A stretch of DNA of 64,000 nucleotides from Marsupella aquatica. Lineage: Eukaryota > Marchantiophyta. Made by a program: the position numbers and the translations under genes. Below the pieces are notes generated by a model. The model ran no database searches. It was not told where the DNA came from and was given only the letters and a program-made list of their open reading frames with translations. The stretch lies in contig OZ316892.1 in assembly GCA_973895155.1 (NCBI GenBank), positions 15,500,001 through 15,564,000 on the forward strand. Reading direction: 5' to 3'. Shown here piece after piece: positions 1 through 11,900 of this stretch (the stretch's first letter is position 1; the number at the start of each line of letters is the position of its first letter).

Positions 1-1360
1 CATTTGAAATGGTGGCTTCCTCCCTTTGCTGCTCTGCTGCTGTAGGGTTGGAGTAATTCAAGGCGGTCTGTTCCCTTGGTAGAATGGGGACATAGCGGGG
101 TGGCGCTCTCTGTTGTACAGGCTTGGGGCATCTAGAAGCCTTGTGTCCTTCTTCCCTGCAATTTCCACACAAGAAAATGTACTCTCCTTGTATCCTCCGA
201 TGGGGGCATTCAGGTGAAATATGACCCGCCTCTCCACACTCCCAACAAGTACCAGGTATTCTAGGCACTGGATAGCCAGTCCTAGCTCTCATCTCAGCAC
301 GCATAGTTCCTTGTTGAATGGCATAAACAGACTCCATCTCCCTAAGTTCAACCTCTTGTGGACTCATCTCAGCCTCCTGAATCATCCTCCAATTAGCTTG
401 GCAATCTTGAGAGAAGTGACCTTATTTCTTGCAACGGGTACACCATACATTGGTGCGGGCCATAGGTACAGGTTTCCTATTCTTCTTGATGTTGGCCATC
501 TGCACCTTCACCTCTTCAATGGCTGCCCTCAAGGTCTGCATCTCATCCTTCACCACCTTGGCAAGGGTTGTCTCCTTAGCTGGGCGGGGCTTAGGATTCT
601 CCTCTACTGAATAGTCATCACTATCCTCTGATTCCTTTTCAAATCTCACCTTCTTCTTGAGCTTCTTATCTGCCCAACGACCGGACAATAGTGCAGACTT
701 CTCATACATCTTGGTCACATCAACAGCAGCTGCCAAGGTTTGAGGATCTGCCTTCCTTACCTCAAAATCAAGCAACTCTGGTAGGCCAGAGATGAACCAC
801 TCCAACTGAAGGTTAGATGGCGGTGCAGTGGATAACTTCCCAATCAGCTATTGGACCCGTTGGGTGTAGCTCCGCAAGGAATCAGTTGGTTTCATCTTGA
901 TAGAGTTCAGTCGGGACATCACTCTAGAATCAGCTCCAATCTCCCTGAACTCTTCCTCAAATGCTGACTTCAGCCTTGGCCAATCAGCTTTCACTCCAGG
1001 TGTCAAAGCATTGTACCACCTCATAGCTTCACCATCGATCAATCCACGAAACAGCCTCTTGGTAGTGGGTTCATCTCCCTCATCATTAGCTGCTAAGGTT
1101 GCCAAATATTGTTCCATCCAATCATCCACATCTTGACTACCATCTCCCCTGAATCTAGTGTACTTGATTAAAAAGGAGGGAGGCATCTTGACTGGAATTA
1201 CCTGGTCGGGAGTGATCTGAACTGGTACAGCAGCTACAGTCGGTGCAGGTCTGGTCCTCTTCACCAAAGCGTCCCTCGGTGAAGCTCTCCCTTCCTCCTC
1301 CTGATCTGCAACAGTCTTTTTTACACTCCTTGTTGAATATCTCTGCTGTCGTTCACTCAT
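1..1360 (-). pseudogene. gag: Ty3/gypsy Gag, decayed, 3' part outside window
   Basis: Capsid-nucleocapsid protein of an LTR retrotransposon. The frame is read on the minus strand from an ATG at 1358-1360 (MSERQQRYS...). It has the retrotransposon-gag core around 1150-900 (MRWYNALTPG, FEEEFREIG) and then three CCHC zinc knuckles near 440-140 (CTRCKK-stop-GHFSQDC, CWECGEAGHISPEC, CGNCREEGHKASRC). Two in-frame stops break it, TAG at 848-850 and TAA at 422-424; the second falls inside the first knuckle. The frame stays open on both sides of each stop, so these are point mutations in one former frame. Pol would lie left of position 1. The primer-binding site just upstream supports the orientation. 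Confidence 0.85.
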
Positions 1361-1394
1361 CCAGGTCTTCCACTTCTGGTCTTCACGCCACAAC

Positions 1395-1412
1395 TCCCCG
1401 GCAGCGGCGCCA
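1395..1412 (-). other. Primer-binding site complementary to tRNA-Asp 3' end
   Basis: On the minus strand this reads TGGCGCCGCTGCCGGGGA. The known plant tRNA-Asp(GUC) primer site is TGGCGCCGTTGCCGGGGA, one mismatch away. It lies 3 bases downstream of the proposed LTR end (ACGACA), between LTR and gag, which is the normal place for a primer site. Confidence 0.75.
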
Positions 1413-1415
1413 AAA

Positions 1416-3846
1416 TGTCGTGGAGGGTAACTCACGGGTAGCACACAACCCAAGCAAAGATATTGCTATCTCTACCAGTTCATTCCCATGGAAGAGCTTA
1501 GGGTGGGACCGCAAGCGGAAGACGGATGAACAAACCTTTTAGAAACCAAACAAAACCCCACCTCTATCTTCCAAGAGGCTGGAGAGTTTTCTCCATTTCA
1601 AAATAATAGACTACAACGACAAAACAACAAGACCTAACTCTCCACAAGGACCCCTCCTCATGAGAGTGCCAAATTTACTAAAGTTCTTTACACAAGGTGA
1701 CCAGGGAAAACCTGTAAGAAATCACCCTGCTAAAAGCTCACTGGAACAAACCATGTTGCTGGGGTCACATTAGCTCCTCCTACCATCAATTGGTTTGCAG
1801 AACAAAACTAGGGGCTGAGCCCATTGTACTTGACTGCCACCCAATCTCAAGCACCCAATTTTCAGCAGCCCTTGACCAGATCAATACTTCTTGTCACCTC
1901 CCAGCTCTGAGGATTCAGATTGTCACTCCTGGGGGTGTCTACTAACTCCGGCCAACAAAATAGCCAAATCAGGACAGCAAAACACACATGGTGAGAAGGT
2001 TGCACTTTCAGATTTACTAAAGTACTCCAAACACAACGACCAGGGAAAACCTGTAATCGCTTTGCCAAAAGTCCACAGCTAGAGACACCAAAGCACCATA
2101 AGGAATCGCCAATACGCTGCCTAGGTATACTGCCCGAACCAGGGAAAACCTGAAATCATAACACAATATTATCTCCTCACTAAACCTCTAGAAAATCAAC
2201 CAGATTGGGTACAAGGTAACATCCAAGTATTCAATCTCTCTAAAGCTTAGTTCTCATGTCACTACAGAATTGGAGTCATAGCAAAGAAGGATGCAAGAAA
2301 AAGAGAATTTGTGTAATATCATAAATTTTCCTTGTACAAATGAAACCTCTGTCTAGGGCCCTTCTCCTCACTTCTCTACAACTATCCAACTCTGGGATCA
2401 TATGCTTGTTGATCTTAGTTTCCACTCCATGTGGATGAAGTTTCCACTAAGCAACCAGACATTTGTCCCTCCACACAAGAAAATACAGTCCTTAAATACT
2501 TTGCAGCCACTCCAATCCAATCCTCACCATGGGCTGAGTGTTCCCCTCTCTTACTAGCTCATAATCAAGCTCCTACTTCCATTCAATCCTCATCCATGTG
2601 CTTCAAATCATAGAATCGAATTTCGCGCAGAAAAGTTGGAAGCTGCAGACCCCCCTCCGGCATCTGATTTTTCTCTCACCAACCAGACCTCGGTTGGTGT
2701 TCATAATTTGCCAGAAGGTGCACCTACTTCCTTTCTACCTCCACAAAAAATATCAGCCAATTTGGTCAAGCGAATGTGGCTCCAGAAAATATTTGGTGTC
2801 GCTGATTTTTCCTATCATTCGTTTCCGGGAATTTCAACTTCGGCGACTTGCGAGTGGAACTTCTAACTCCATTTCGACCTTCCCTTCCAACCTACCACCT
2901 TCTTTCTCATGTGCTTCCCATTCACAACTAATCACCATCACCATCTTCCCACCAATCAATTGATTATAATAACATTCGTTTGCTTGAAGGTGCGGAATCA
3001 GATTTGTACCAAAAGCTAGAAAGTTGTAGACCCCCCTCCGGCATCCAATTTTTCTCTCACCAACAGACCTCGGTTGGTGCTCATAATTTTCCAGAAGGTG
3101 CGCCTACTTCCCTTCTACCTCCACAAAAAATATCAGCCAATTTGGTCAAGCGAATGTGGCTCCAGAAAATATTTGGTGTTGCTGATTTTTCTTACCACGA
3201 GTTTTCCGCGATTTTGACTTCGACAACTTGTGATTCGACATTATCTCTCCAATTCGACTTGTCTTTCCAGGCCACGATTGCTTCACTTCATTTCTTGCAA
3301 CTGATGATCACCTAATCCATCATATCTAATCAATCAATTGTTGATGGAGTCTTCACTCCTACCTAACTCCATATCTCAATCAGTCTTATCACAAACTAAG
3401 TAATTTTCTATTTCTTTCTTTACTCCTTTGATTCATCTACCTCTTCTTTCCTCTTCTTTTGACTACCCTCATACACATGAGAGTACCATCTTTAGGAGTA
3501 CTCCTCTTTTCACTCATGAGTACCCCCTGGTTAACTTGCAACAAAACGGCCAAACGGCTTAGCGGCCTAGTGGTTTTGCGGTAAAACTACTAGATGCCTA
3601 TTCCTTGCGATTTTAAAAAATCTAACCTGAACTCCGTTTGTGCTGAAATTTTGCCAGTGTGTTTCCTCTACCTATAATCTATTACCTGACTAAAACTCAG
3701 ACGTTTTGGACTAATGTAAGTCTACCAATAAAATACCTAAAGATGCTAATTTAGTATAAAGTTGTAAAAACAGAAAACTATTCTAAGTGTCAAAGAACCA
3801 AAGTGTTAATATGCGAAACAAAAATGACTCTAACTTCCTAACGACA
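1416..3846 (-). repeat. Probable 5' LTR of the left gypsy element
   Basis: The gag-proximal edge is clear: plus-strand TGTCGT at 1416 next to the primer-binding site. The outer edge is a guess: ACGACA ending at 3846 gives matching 6-bp inverted ends (TGTCGT...ACGACA). That makes an LTR of about 2.43 kb. The phrase CAGGGAAAACCTG recurs near 1700, 2040 and 2134. No target duplication can be tested, because the other LTR is outside the window. Confidence 0.4.
2612..3260. repeat. Tandem duplication, period about 381 bp
   Basis: Two copies of a segment starting near GACCCCCCTCCGGCAT (2648 and 3029), followed by TCAGCCAATTTGGTCAAGCG and ATGTGGCTCCAGAAAATATT, nearly identical over about 240 bp and diverging at both ends. 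It lies inside the proposed LTR. Short open frames in it look like chance. Confidence 0.75.
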
Positions 3847-4588
3847 TGTCCATTTTGTTTTATATTTTCTTGGGTAGATTTCTCTATCTAAAATCTATCT
3901 ACTCATCAAAATTTGAGAGTTTTTTATGACCTACAAAGATTTGATTAATGACCTACAAAGATTTGATTAAAATATCATAAAATGCTACTCTACCTTAAAA
4001 CTATCACTATTAATTTCTCACTTAATCTTCTAGGTTCAAAGTTGACCAAGGCCTAAAGCCTTCAACTACACTGAAATTACATAGAAAGAGGTAACTATAA
4101 GTCTTAATAAGCTCAAAAATTAATTAACAGCCCTGTGTGACACCTTTAAGGGGGCGCACAAACCCGCCTCCTACTCTTTACTAGTTGGAATGTGGAAATG
4201 AAGGGCTAAACAAATAAGTGTACACATCAAAATTCATTAACGATAGTAAATCATGTTTATGGAAAGAAGATTAGCACATTGCTTAGTACCTTAGTGTCCT
4301 TGGTTCGCGCCATGATGCCCTGACACCTGCAGAAAAGAATCAGAAAAGTGCAATCATATATTGCGTCCTATGTGAGTGAAGCAAACTTAGAGGAGGGGGG
4401 AACCACTCATTCACAAACAGACTGCATGCAAAGGTCAACGAATGTCCGAATGAATGAAGGAGTATGAAAATGCTTCCGTGTTGATTCATTGTCTGGCCAT
4501 AACACGTAGTACCGCAATAGATGGTCGCAGAGTACTATGAAAATGCGAGGACCCAATCGCGTAGTCTTTATTGTGTTGCTAGGATGGA
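3847..4588. other. AT-rich spacer, no gene seen
   Basis: AT-rich noncoding DNA with one small local duplication (ATGACCTACAAAGATTTGATTAA near 3925-3970). A TGTGACACC motif at 4136 resembles an LTR start, but no partner, primer site or polypurine tract was found. Confidence 0.5.
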
Positions 4589-5446
4589 CTACCAATTACG
4601 GCTAGAGTAAGCATTCAATGACAAACTTAAAGCTTCACCTAGACGTCTAACAAGTGATGACATTGTGCCCTCATTGAGTGAATCGCCGCCATCTGCATCT
4701 CCTTCCGCCTGCACTATAGGTGAGGAATATCCTTCGCTTGATGATACTTTGGTGCAATCAGGTGCGGTGGTTAGGACGATTGTAGACTCAGTCACCATGT
4801 CCAATTGTGTATTGTTTATGGACACAAACGGAGCTGATTCACCGCTTCCACGCGTAGGTGAATGGTGCGTAAATCGAGTGGAAGGTGTGGAAGTGCGACG
4901 AGGAGTACGTCACGCAGGCGATTGAGTCTGGGACCATATTATGGATTGCGGCAATATAGTGTTCGATGAAATGATCTCCAAGTTGTGGACAAATAGGATG
5001 CCACGATTGATTTTGAACGTAACATTGCAAAGGGGCGCATTCTTCACAGAATCGTGGACGACCTGGAACTGATCAACTGGATCCATTTCAGCCAGGGCAG
5101 ATGCAGGGAGACCACGTAAGTCTCGGGCCGCTTCCCAAATTTCAGCTCGCAAACCAGGTTTGCCGGTATTACAATGCAAGCTACCGTCGGTCAGGTGTAG
5201 CTCAAATTGGAAGAATTCGGTGAACGTTCCATTCTGGACAGCATCATGCTCGCAATGCTTCTCTTGGGGACCTTCAATCAAAATCTTACACAACCCTCTA
5301 GGGGTTGCCTCAGTACACCCTCGATAGATGAATTTTTTTGGGAATGGGTTTGTTGCTATAAAATTAACAACATGAACACTACACGGACCCATATAACCAG
5401 TCTCCTCTTTCATCACGGCAGTGTGCACATCAAAAAGAGTCGTCAT
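4589..5446 (-). pseudogene. OB-fold (RPA/MEIOB-like) single-strand-binding protein fragment
   Basis: A minus-strand frame of 286 codons starting at ATG 5446, interrupted by one TGA at 4910-4912 and then continuing in the same frame to 4589. The first 178 residues hold a pattern like the zinc-containing third OB fold of RPA1 or of the meiotic protein MEIOB: a Y-R-G-C pair, later C-K and C-E-H, then a beta-strand run FFQFELHLTDGSLHC. The tail after the TGA is acidic and serine-rich. The stop is best explained as CGA to TGA. Family members bind single-stranded DNA in replication or meiotic recombination. The N-terminal OB folds were not found, so this is a truncated copy, a pseudogene, or the last exon of a longer gene. 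The family call is tentative. Confidence 0.35.
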
Positions 5447-5940
5447 GTCAAGTGAAATTGCCTTACCGGGAATGTCACAAAACTTGGAATCGTTGTCTGT
5501 TTACTGCCCTAAACCCCAGCCCTCTCTGCAAAATACCAAGCGAGAAATGTGTAAGGTCACGAGGTTGACAGAAGACAACACGGAAATGCACCACGTTCGA
5601 TACAGAGAATTTCCAGAGTCACACACTCCTCCGATGCGGCTTGCTTGATCGTCAGAGCTGTAGAAGTGCGGAATGGCAGGGTATGCGCATTGCTGAACTG
5701 CAATAGGGCATTGCTGAACTGCAATAGGGCATCGCAATGAGCGGAAATGGATTCAGTGGGAATGTCTTAATCATTGTTAGGATCGTTGTATACTAGATAC
5801 TGGATTGAGTACAACAATCATTCTAGGTCGACTCACGACTCCAGTCGAACTCGTGATAGCGAGTGACCAAGGTAAACGGGCGATGATGGCCGAGTCTAGG
5901 GCCGCGTGGTGCAGAAGGGGACTCGCATCCCTATGGCGAA
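5447..5940. other. Spacer, no gene seen
   Basis: No convincing exon. It contains a short tandem copy of GCATTGCTGAACTGCAATAG at about 5687-5730. Confidence 0.4.
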
Positions 5941-6076
5941 GGGACAGGGCCAGGGATAGGTTTAGGGCACGGGGGTCAGGGTGCGGGAGGGATAATGGCG
6001 AGAGGGACAGGGCCAGGGATAGGGTTTAGGGTGCGGGGTCAGGGCGCGGGAGGGATAAGGGCTGGTGGCGGGGACA
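5941..6076. repeat. G-rich tandem repeat with telomere-like motifs
   Basis: Two and a bit copies of a 63-bp unit starting GGGACAGGGCCAGGGATAGG (5941 and 6004), each containing TTTAGGG, the plant telomere unit, once. Runs of three or more G on one strand could form quadruplexes. It is not a real telomeric array. Confidence 0.7.
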
Positions 6077-8999
6077 GGGCGAGGGAGCCTTTGGTTGCCC
6101 GAATGCCCTTGACGCCTGCCCGATTCCGTTACGCCACTATGAACACTGTGAGGGTGTAATCACCCCTCTAATGGCGCATTGATTGGCATCGATATTGCCA
6201 ATCGCGCCTTGACAAGAGCTGCCAAGCTGGACTCTGGCCTGGTAATGAGGGAGTTGTCCTGCAGCCGTAAAAAATGTTTAAGCACAATCTAGCAGTCCTC
6301 TTAAGAAAAGCAAAAGCTCTCATTCATCACTTCAAAACTTGCCAGCCCATCCCTGGTTCTCTTCTCCACCCCCCCCCCCCCCTCCAAACAAATTATTTCT
6401 ACCCTACGTCGCCTATGCAAGAAATTGGCGAGAATCCCAGCTACCATAAATGTGATGGCAAACATAAGCCGAAAGGATTGGAATGTCTTCTGCAACCTCT
6501 GCCATTTCCACTTCATGGCACAAAATCCCCCACTTCACTGATAGCCAGAGTGCGTCTTGTTGAATACCTTTGCCATGCCTTCGTCCAGTTGCATATCCCA
6601 GATTTCCCATTGGAGATCCATCTCATGACATGATTCTCCATGCTTGTATAACCTTGTGCACACACTCATAGTGTGTGCCAATGTTGTCATCTTGATTAAC
6701 AAACAAGGTTCTCCAATTGTTCTCCACCCAGGAATCCTTTAGATCGTCACATCATGGAAACTACCAGGGTAGCAAGGGTCAACATAGAATGATGAAGAGT
6801 CCATTGTGATCTACAAGCACTGGAATTAAAGTAATACATCTGTTTCCATCCCCGACCACATACTGTGACTAGGGCCTTCCCAAGGCCTGCTAGTTTTGCA
6901 CAAGGTGCAATTAACAAAGCACATGAAGCCAGGCAAGTGGGTGAATGGCCCTTCCAGCTTCAATTTCATCCTCAATAGGCCATCTGATCTCATTGGCCAA
7001 GGTTTCATTCACACAAGAATCTCTAACAATTGCATTATCACAAACAGAAGATCTGACCCAATTCTAGCGGGCTGCATCATATGAAATTGAATAGTCATCC
7101 TTCGTGTAAAAGATGAACTTAAGCAACAGTTATTCTGGTGTCAATTTTCAAGGACAGTCTTCTGGCCTGTGCCCTATCCTGTGGACCTAGCGTGACAATC
7201 CATGGATGGGCAGACCACTGCACAAAGCTCTGTAAATTCTTCAAGAGGGGAATTAAGGATGTTTTTTAATAATTGCTGAATCTAGGAGTACTTTAAAGGA
7301 GATCATCTACTGGTCTTCTTGATTCACAGACTTGAAAAGGAGACAATCTACCAGCCTTCTCGATTCAGTCACCTGATGCTTCAGCACAAGCTCAATTCTT
7401 CTGGCCATTTTTCAGGCCATTGTGATCTGCACAAAAACTCTTGTTCGTGCACTGACTGAGGGAAAACTTGCTCGTGTTCAGGCTTCCAAGCAGCGGTTGC
7501 ATTGTCTACTTTTAAATCTGTAGACGCACTACTTCAAGATCCATAGCGCCGCAGACAATGGTGTGCAGGAGGGCAGCTGATACATGAGATCAACAAGATT
7601 TAAGGACCACTGCAACACAGCAACAAAAGCAAAGCTTGTCCTAGTGATGGTAGCTTCACAGAGCTCAATTTAGCAAGGGTCTTCCACATTCATCCTTCCA
7701 AGCTCCTCAACAGCCATAGCCCATCCATGAACATCGAGTACACTGAGTAGAATGCCTGGCTAGCGCATATCACTAACATATCATGTAGCACCTCTTCACC
7801 TTACTATGAGTAGTGAAAAAACTCAATGGCCTTGACAAACCAGGATGTAGTGGTAAATTTACGGTCATCATTTTGAGTTAGCTTGAATCCCTAGTAAAAT
7901 TCAACATGTACTTCAGAGATATCGTTATTATTTTAAAATGTTTTCAAAGGTTAAAGTTTAGTTAGCACGCTGTAACATTGGGTGTTTGAGCTTCTAAGCA
8001 CCATAGGGCTCACTATGGGGCGATTATCCCCGACAAAGGGTGTTAACGTACTTATTGAAGTAGATTAAGTTGTCATAATTTCCGACTTGTCAACACTTTC
8101 TCAGAAGTTGTGGAGTTAAATCGCACTTCCGAGTATGCATTAAATTGACAATCAATTTACATGAGAAGGCCATCATGTATGTGCGAGCGATATCTGGACA
8201 ATTGCTGGCAGACAATGATAGTTTAGAACAGACACCTCCCCCCTTTCACCAATCAGACTTTTAGTCAAGGTTTACTAGAGTTCCTATCACACACATCTGA
8301 AAAAATGAACGCCATACAAAAGGATCCAAGAGAGGAACGCTTCTTAACCCTGGTGAAATATATATATGATGATGATTCCTCACATGCCAATCATTCCCTG
8401 CACTGATATGTCACGAGTTAACTGTAACAGCAACCAGGATTGAGACGAGATATGGTTAACAAACCCGTCGCACTCATCAATTGACAAATGGTGAGATATC
8501 TAGATCCAAAGTGACCATGCTGACAAAGCAATTGAATATACACTGCAAGGATCTTACACTAAGCCATGATCCGATCTTGACAGAGGCCCCCATATCACTT
8601 ATTATTATTAGGACGAGCTAATAATAACAGCTCCACTCAATCACAAATCGAACCAGCTTTTCCAGTTCTCCCTGATTGCTGACTCAGAAATCAATCGATT
8701 TGACGTGTTTTCAGAAAGAATTAACCAGATCTGAAAATCCAGTGTAACAGCCATGATCCTTCCTTCTTCCGATTGCGAGTCGTCCGAAAATTGCGGGTAG
8801 AAACATTGCGCAGGTGGGAGACACAAGCAGAATTGGGGAAAATTACACAGCAAATGCATCACTCTCGAACAGAAAATATCCTCATCATACCTTCAGTAGC
8901 CACATCAAGTAAGGTGACCAGCTGAATGGAGAGAACTGAAACTTCGCCTCTACCAAAAATGCTTTTAATTCTGCCTCTGTATAAGATAATGGCAGCCGG
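6077..8999. other. Intergenic DNA downstream of CUL4, no gene recognised
   Basis: Nothing with family resemblance on either strand. A (C)14 run lies near 6370. The part next to the CUL4 stop (about 8640-8999, minus strand) probably holds its 3' UTR; no polyadenylation site could be fixed. Confidence 0.5.
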
Positions 9000-11900
9000 C
9001 TAAGCCAGGTAGTTGTATATTTGTGGATTGCTCTTGTCTCTCTCAAGGTACTCACGGTCAATCAAACTTTCAATACGTTTCTTGAGGTCTGCAGGTTTGA
9101 TAGGAAATTTCAACTGCAGACAGGTTCAACCACAAACATGGAATTATTTAATAACGACCTACATAAGTAAGCATCTTTTCAATGAAATCCCGTCATCTCA
9201 CAAGGGCTCAGGATCTATTCAAAGAGAACACGTTCCATCTGCTCCAGACAACTTTTGCACCCACATCGACAATGCCTAACTCTGCTTGAGCTGCACAATA
9301 GGGGAACGAAAGTCGTGATGCCACTACCATTCCTCAGTAATACATTACAGTGATAACATTTAAACTCTATCAAGCATAAAACGAGCTTACAGTTCAAATC
9401 TTTGGAAGAAAGTACAAAACAAATACCTGTTGAAAAAGTTCAGTAATCAAGAGCGTGTGACTCAGCATCTTGCGAGTTTTCATTATTCGTACAATAGCGG
9501 CATCAATCTGCATCCGCCGTCACTTACAACTTTAGAATTCTAATCCATCTTATTGAATTCCTAATTCACGATATGGTCAACGCAAGTGAGCACCGAAAAT
9601 ATGGTATGCCATTTGACAGCAGCTATATGCCTTGACGACACAAAACACAAATATTGCTTGACGTTCATTCCCTCGTACTATGCTCCTTGCTTCACACGGA
9701 AACTTGTGCGCTTGTAAACTGCTCATCAATTTCATCACAACTATAACAAACCCCTAACCCCACAGAAAATCCACTATAAGCTGTTAGGGTGTACTTCCAA
9801 AATAAGCTTTCACGGGAAACGGATAATAGACAGTTCACACCACTGCCAATGGAATTGTGATGAGCTAGTATACGGTAAGGAGAGCTTTAATGGGAGGCGT
9901 GTGGACCTGGTACTGTCTGTCTTGAAAGACTCTTTCAGTTGTACTTGTGTTCTCTTCGACAGTTTCTTTCAATTGTATAGCATTCACCTGGATACACCGA
10001 ATCGTGATAAGGACATGAAACAGAAACCATGCGACAATTTACGGTGTCTTTGGAATGATCTCTAGCACTGGCACTAAAAGACGAGCAACGACATCTGCCC
10101 TAACATCTTACCTTAATACGGAACAGCGGAGCCACAAACTCTTCGTTGAAAATAAAGCTGTCCTCATCCTCCACTTCCCTTCCTTTAGGTTGCTGCTCAA
10201 TATACAAATCCAAGATATGAACATAGGAAACCAGCACATATGCATACAGCAACAACATCAGGTGCACTGTATTCAAGCCACTAGAACAACCCATCGTAAA
10301 CAGAGCCCAAACTTGACATCTGCGTCCAATAGTGACCGAACAAGTCCATTATGCAGAAAGTTATCATCCATCGCTTCACTCCATGACATTAACTCTCACC
10401 TTGGTAATACTACTAATCCGTCTCAATCAGTACTATCAGAACCAAGAAGCCAATCATTATTAAAAAAGTTATCATAACTCATTCGTCTCAACAGAAAGTA
10501 GCCTGACCTTGACTAGGACTCTCACTTTCCCGCATGCCAAAGACTGAAGAGTTCTGCGCAGCTCCTTGTCTTCAATAGCAGTTGTGTCTTTTATTTCTTG
10601 AAAACTAAGACTATGAGCATCATTGAACAGCATCAATACCACCGTCTGAAGCATTCAAATCGTAGATTTAGAACTTGCAGGAGCAGCGTAATCCATTGAA
10701 CCAGATGAAATATCTATAGTCGTATAAATTGGAAGAGCAGGGTCAAAATAAGATCAACAATGTCAGTTGATACTTCAAACATCACCCACCAACCTGGAAG
10801 AGAGACACAGAGAGTTCCTTCTTGCCCTTGGGGAAATTTGCCTTGAGGACACAATGACCCAATGAATTTTGCCACATTAAACGGCGCCCACTGTGTTTAC
10901 TCAAATAAAACTCTTTGAAAATATCCTGTATGTTCACCTCAGGAAGTCAGAAACTTTCATACAACCGACAAATGCTGCTTCTAATTTGCTTTGACACATA
11001 CAACCATTAAAAAATACCTCATAAAATCAACACAAATAACAAACAATCAGATAGAGGCAAGAGGCAAGGTCACTTGAAGAGATAATCTACTGTCACTAAC
11101 GATCAGAAGGAGGATTTGCACTGTCAGAAAGTGTCTACTCACAGGAAATAATCTACGCAGAGACTTACCTGGTAGACATTCAACTCGTGAGGCAGCCTAA
11201 CCTCCATGGGAGGGTATGTTGGCCAGTATCTGCAACAATGCCGCATTCCTAGGGTCAGGCAATAACGAGATGACCAATAGTCGTGATGAGAACAGAACAA
11301 CTTTGCCATATTTCGTTTGTCCATAAACCTGAACTCAAGCTAAAGGACTGTTTGGCTCCACATGTTTGTAATGCATGTTCCTTCTACCTGAGATATTTTT
11401 AAATTTGAAGCAACTTACTACCCGGCAAACCTGCCAATACAAAGGCACCAACCAGCCAATCCAGTCTGGCTTAATGAAGGTATTTCTATAATTCACACAA
11501 GGCGGCAAAAGCGCACTTACCCAGTTGTTAGTACATGTACATTCATCTCAATGCCAGATGGCAACTTCAATCTTGCTTGGGCAGATTGTCTGAATGATTC
11601 ATTAATCTCCCTTGACAATTCAATATCCTGCAGGTTTAATCATCAGAATCTCTTATTTATCTCAGCCAGAATAACACTGCATGGCACTTAAGAACCATGC
11701 CCTGAGAGTTTCCCTGGATTGAGGCTAAGACAAAGGAAGACAAAATTCAATATCACTATTGAAACAATTAGACCACAATCAAAACCACAAAGAGATCAAT
11801 ACCTTGAACATGCCTTCCAATTTGTTTGTGAACTGGCTCCCACACTCTGTTTTGAGCTGGATAAATTTCAATTTCACGTTAATTCTAAGATGTTTCATGT

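Noticed and set aside
4136-4175. TGTGACACC as an LTR start
   Set aside because: No matching LTR end, primer site or coding region could be tied to it.
5941-6076. Interstitial telomere
   Set aside because: Only one TTTAGGG per 63-bp unit; the repeat is a G-rich minisatellite, not a telomere array.
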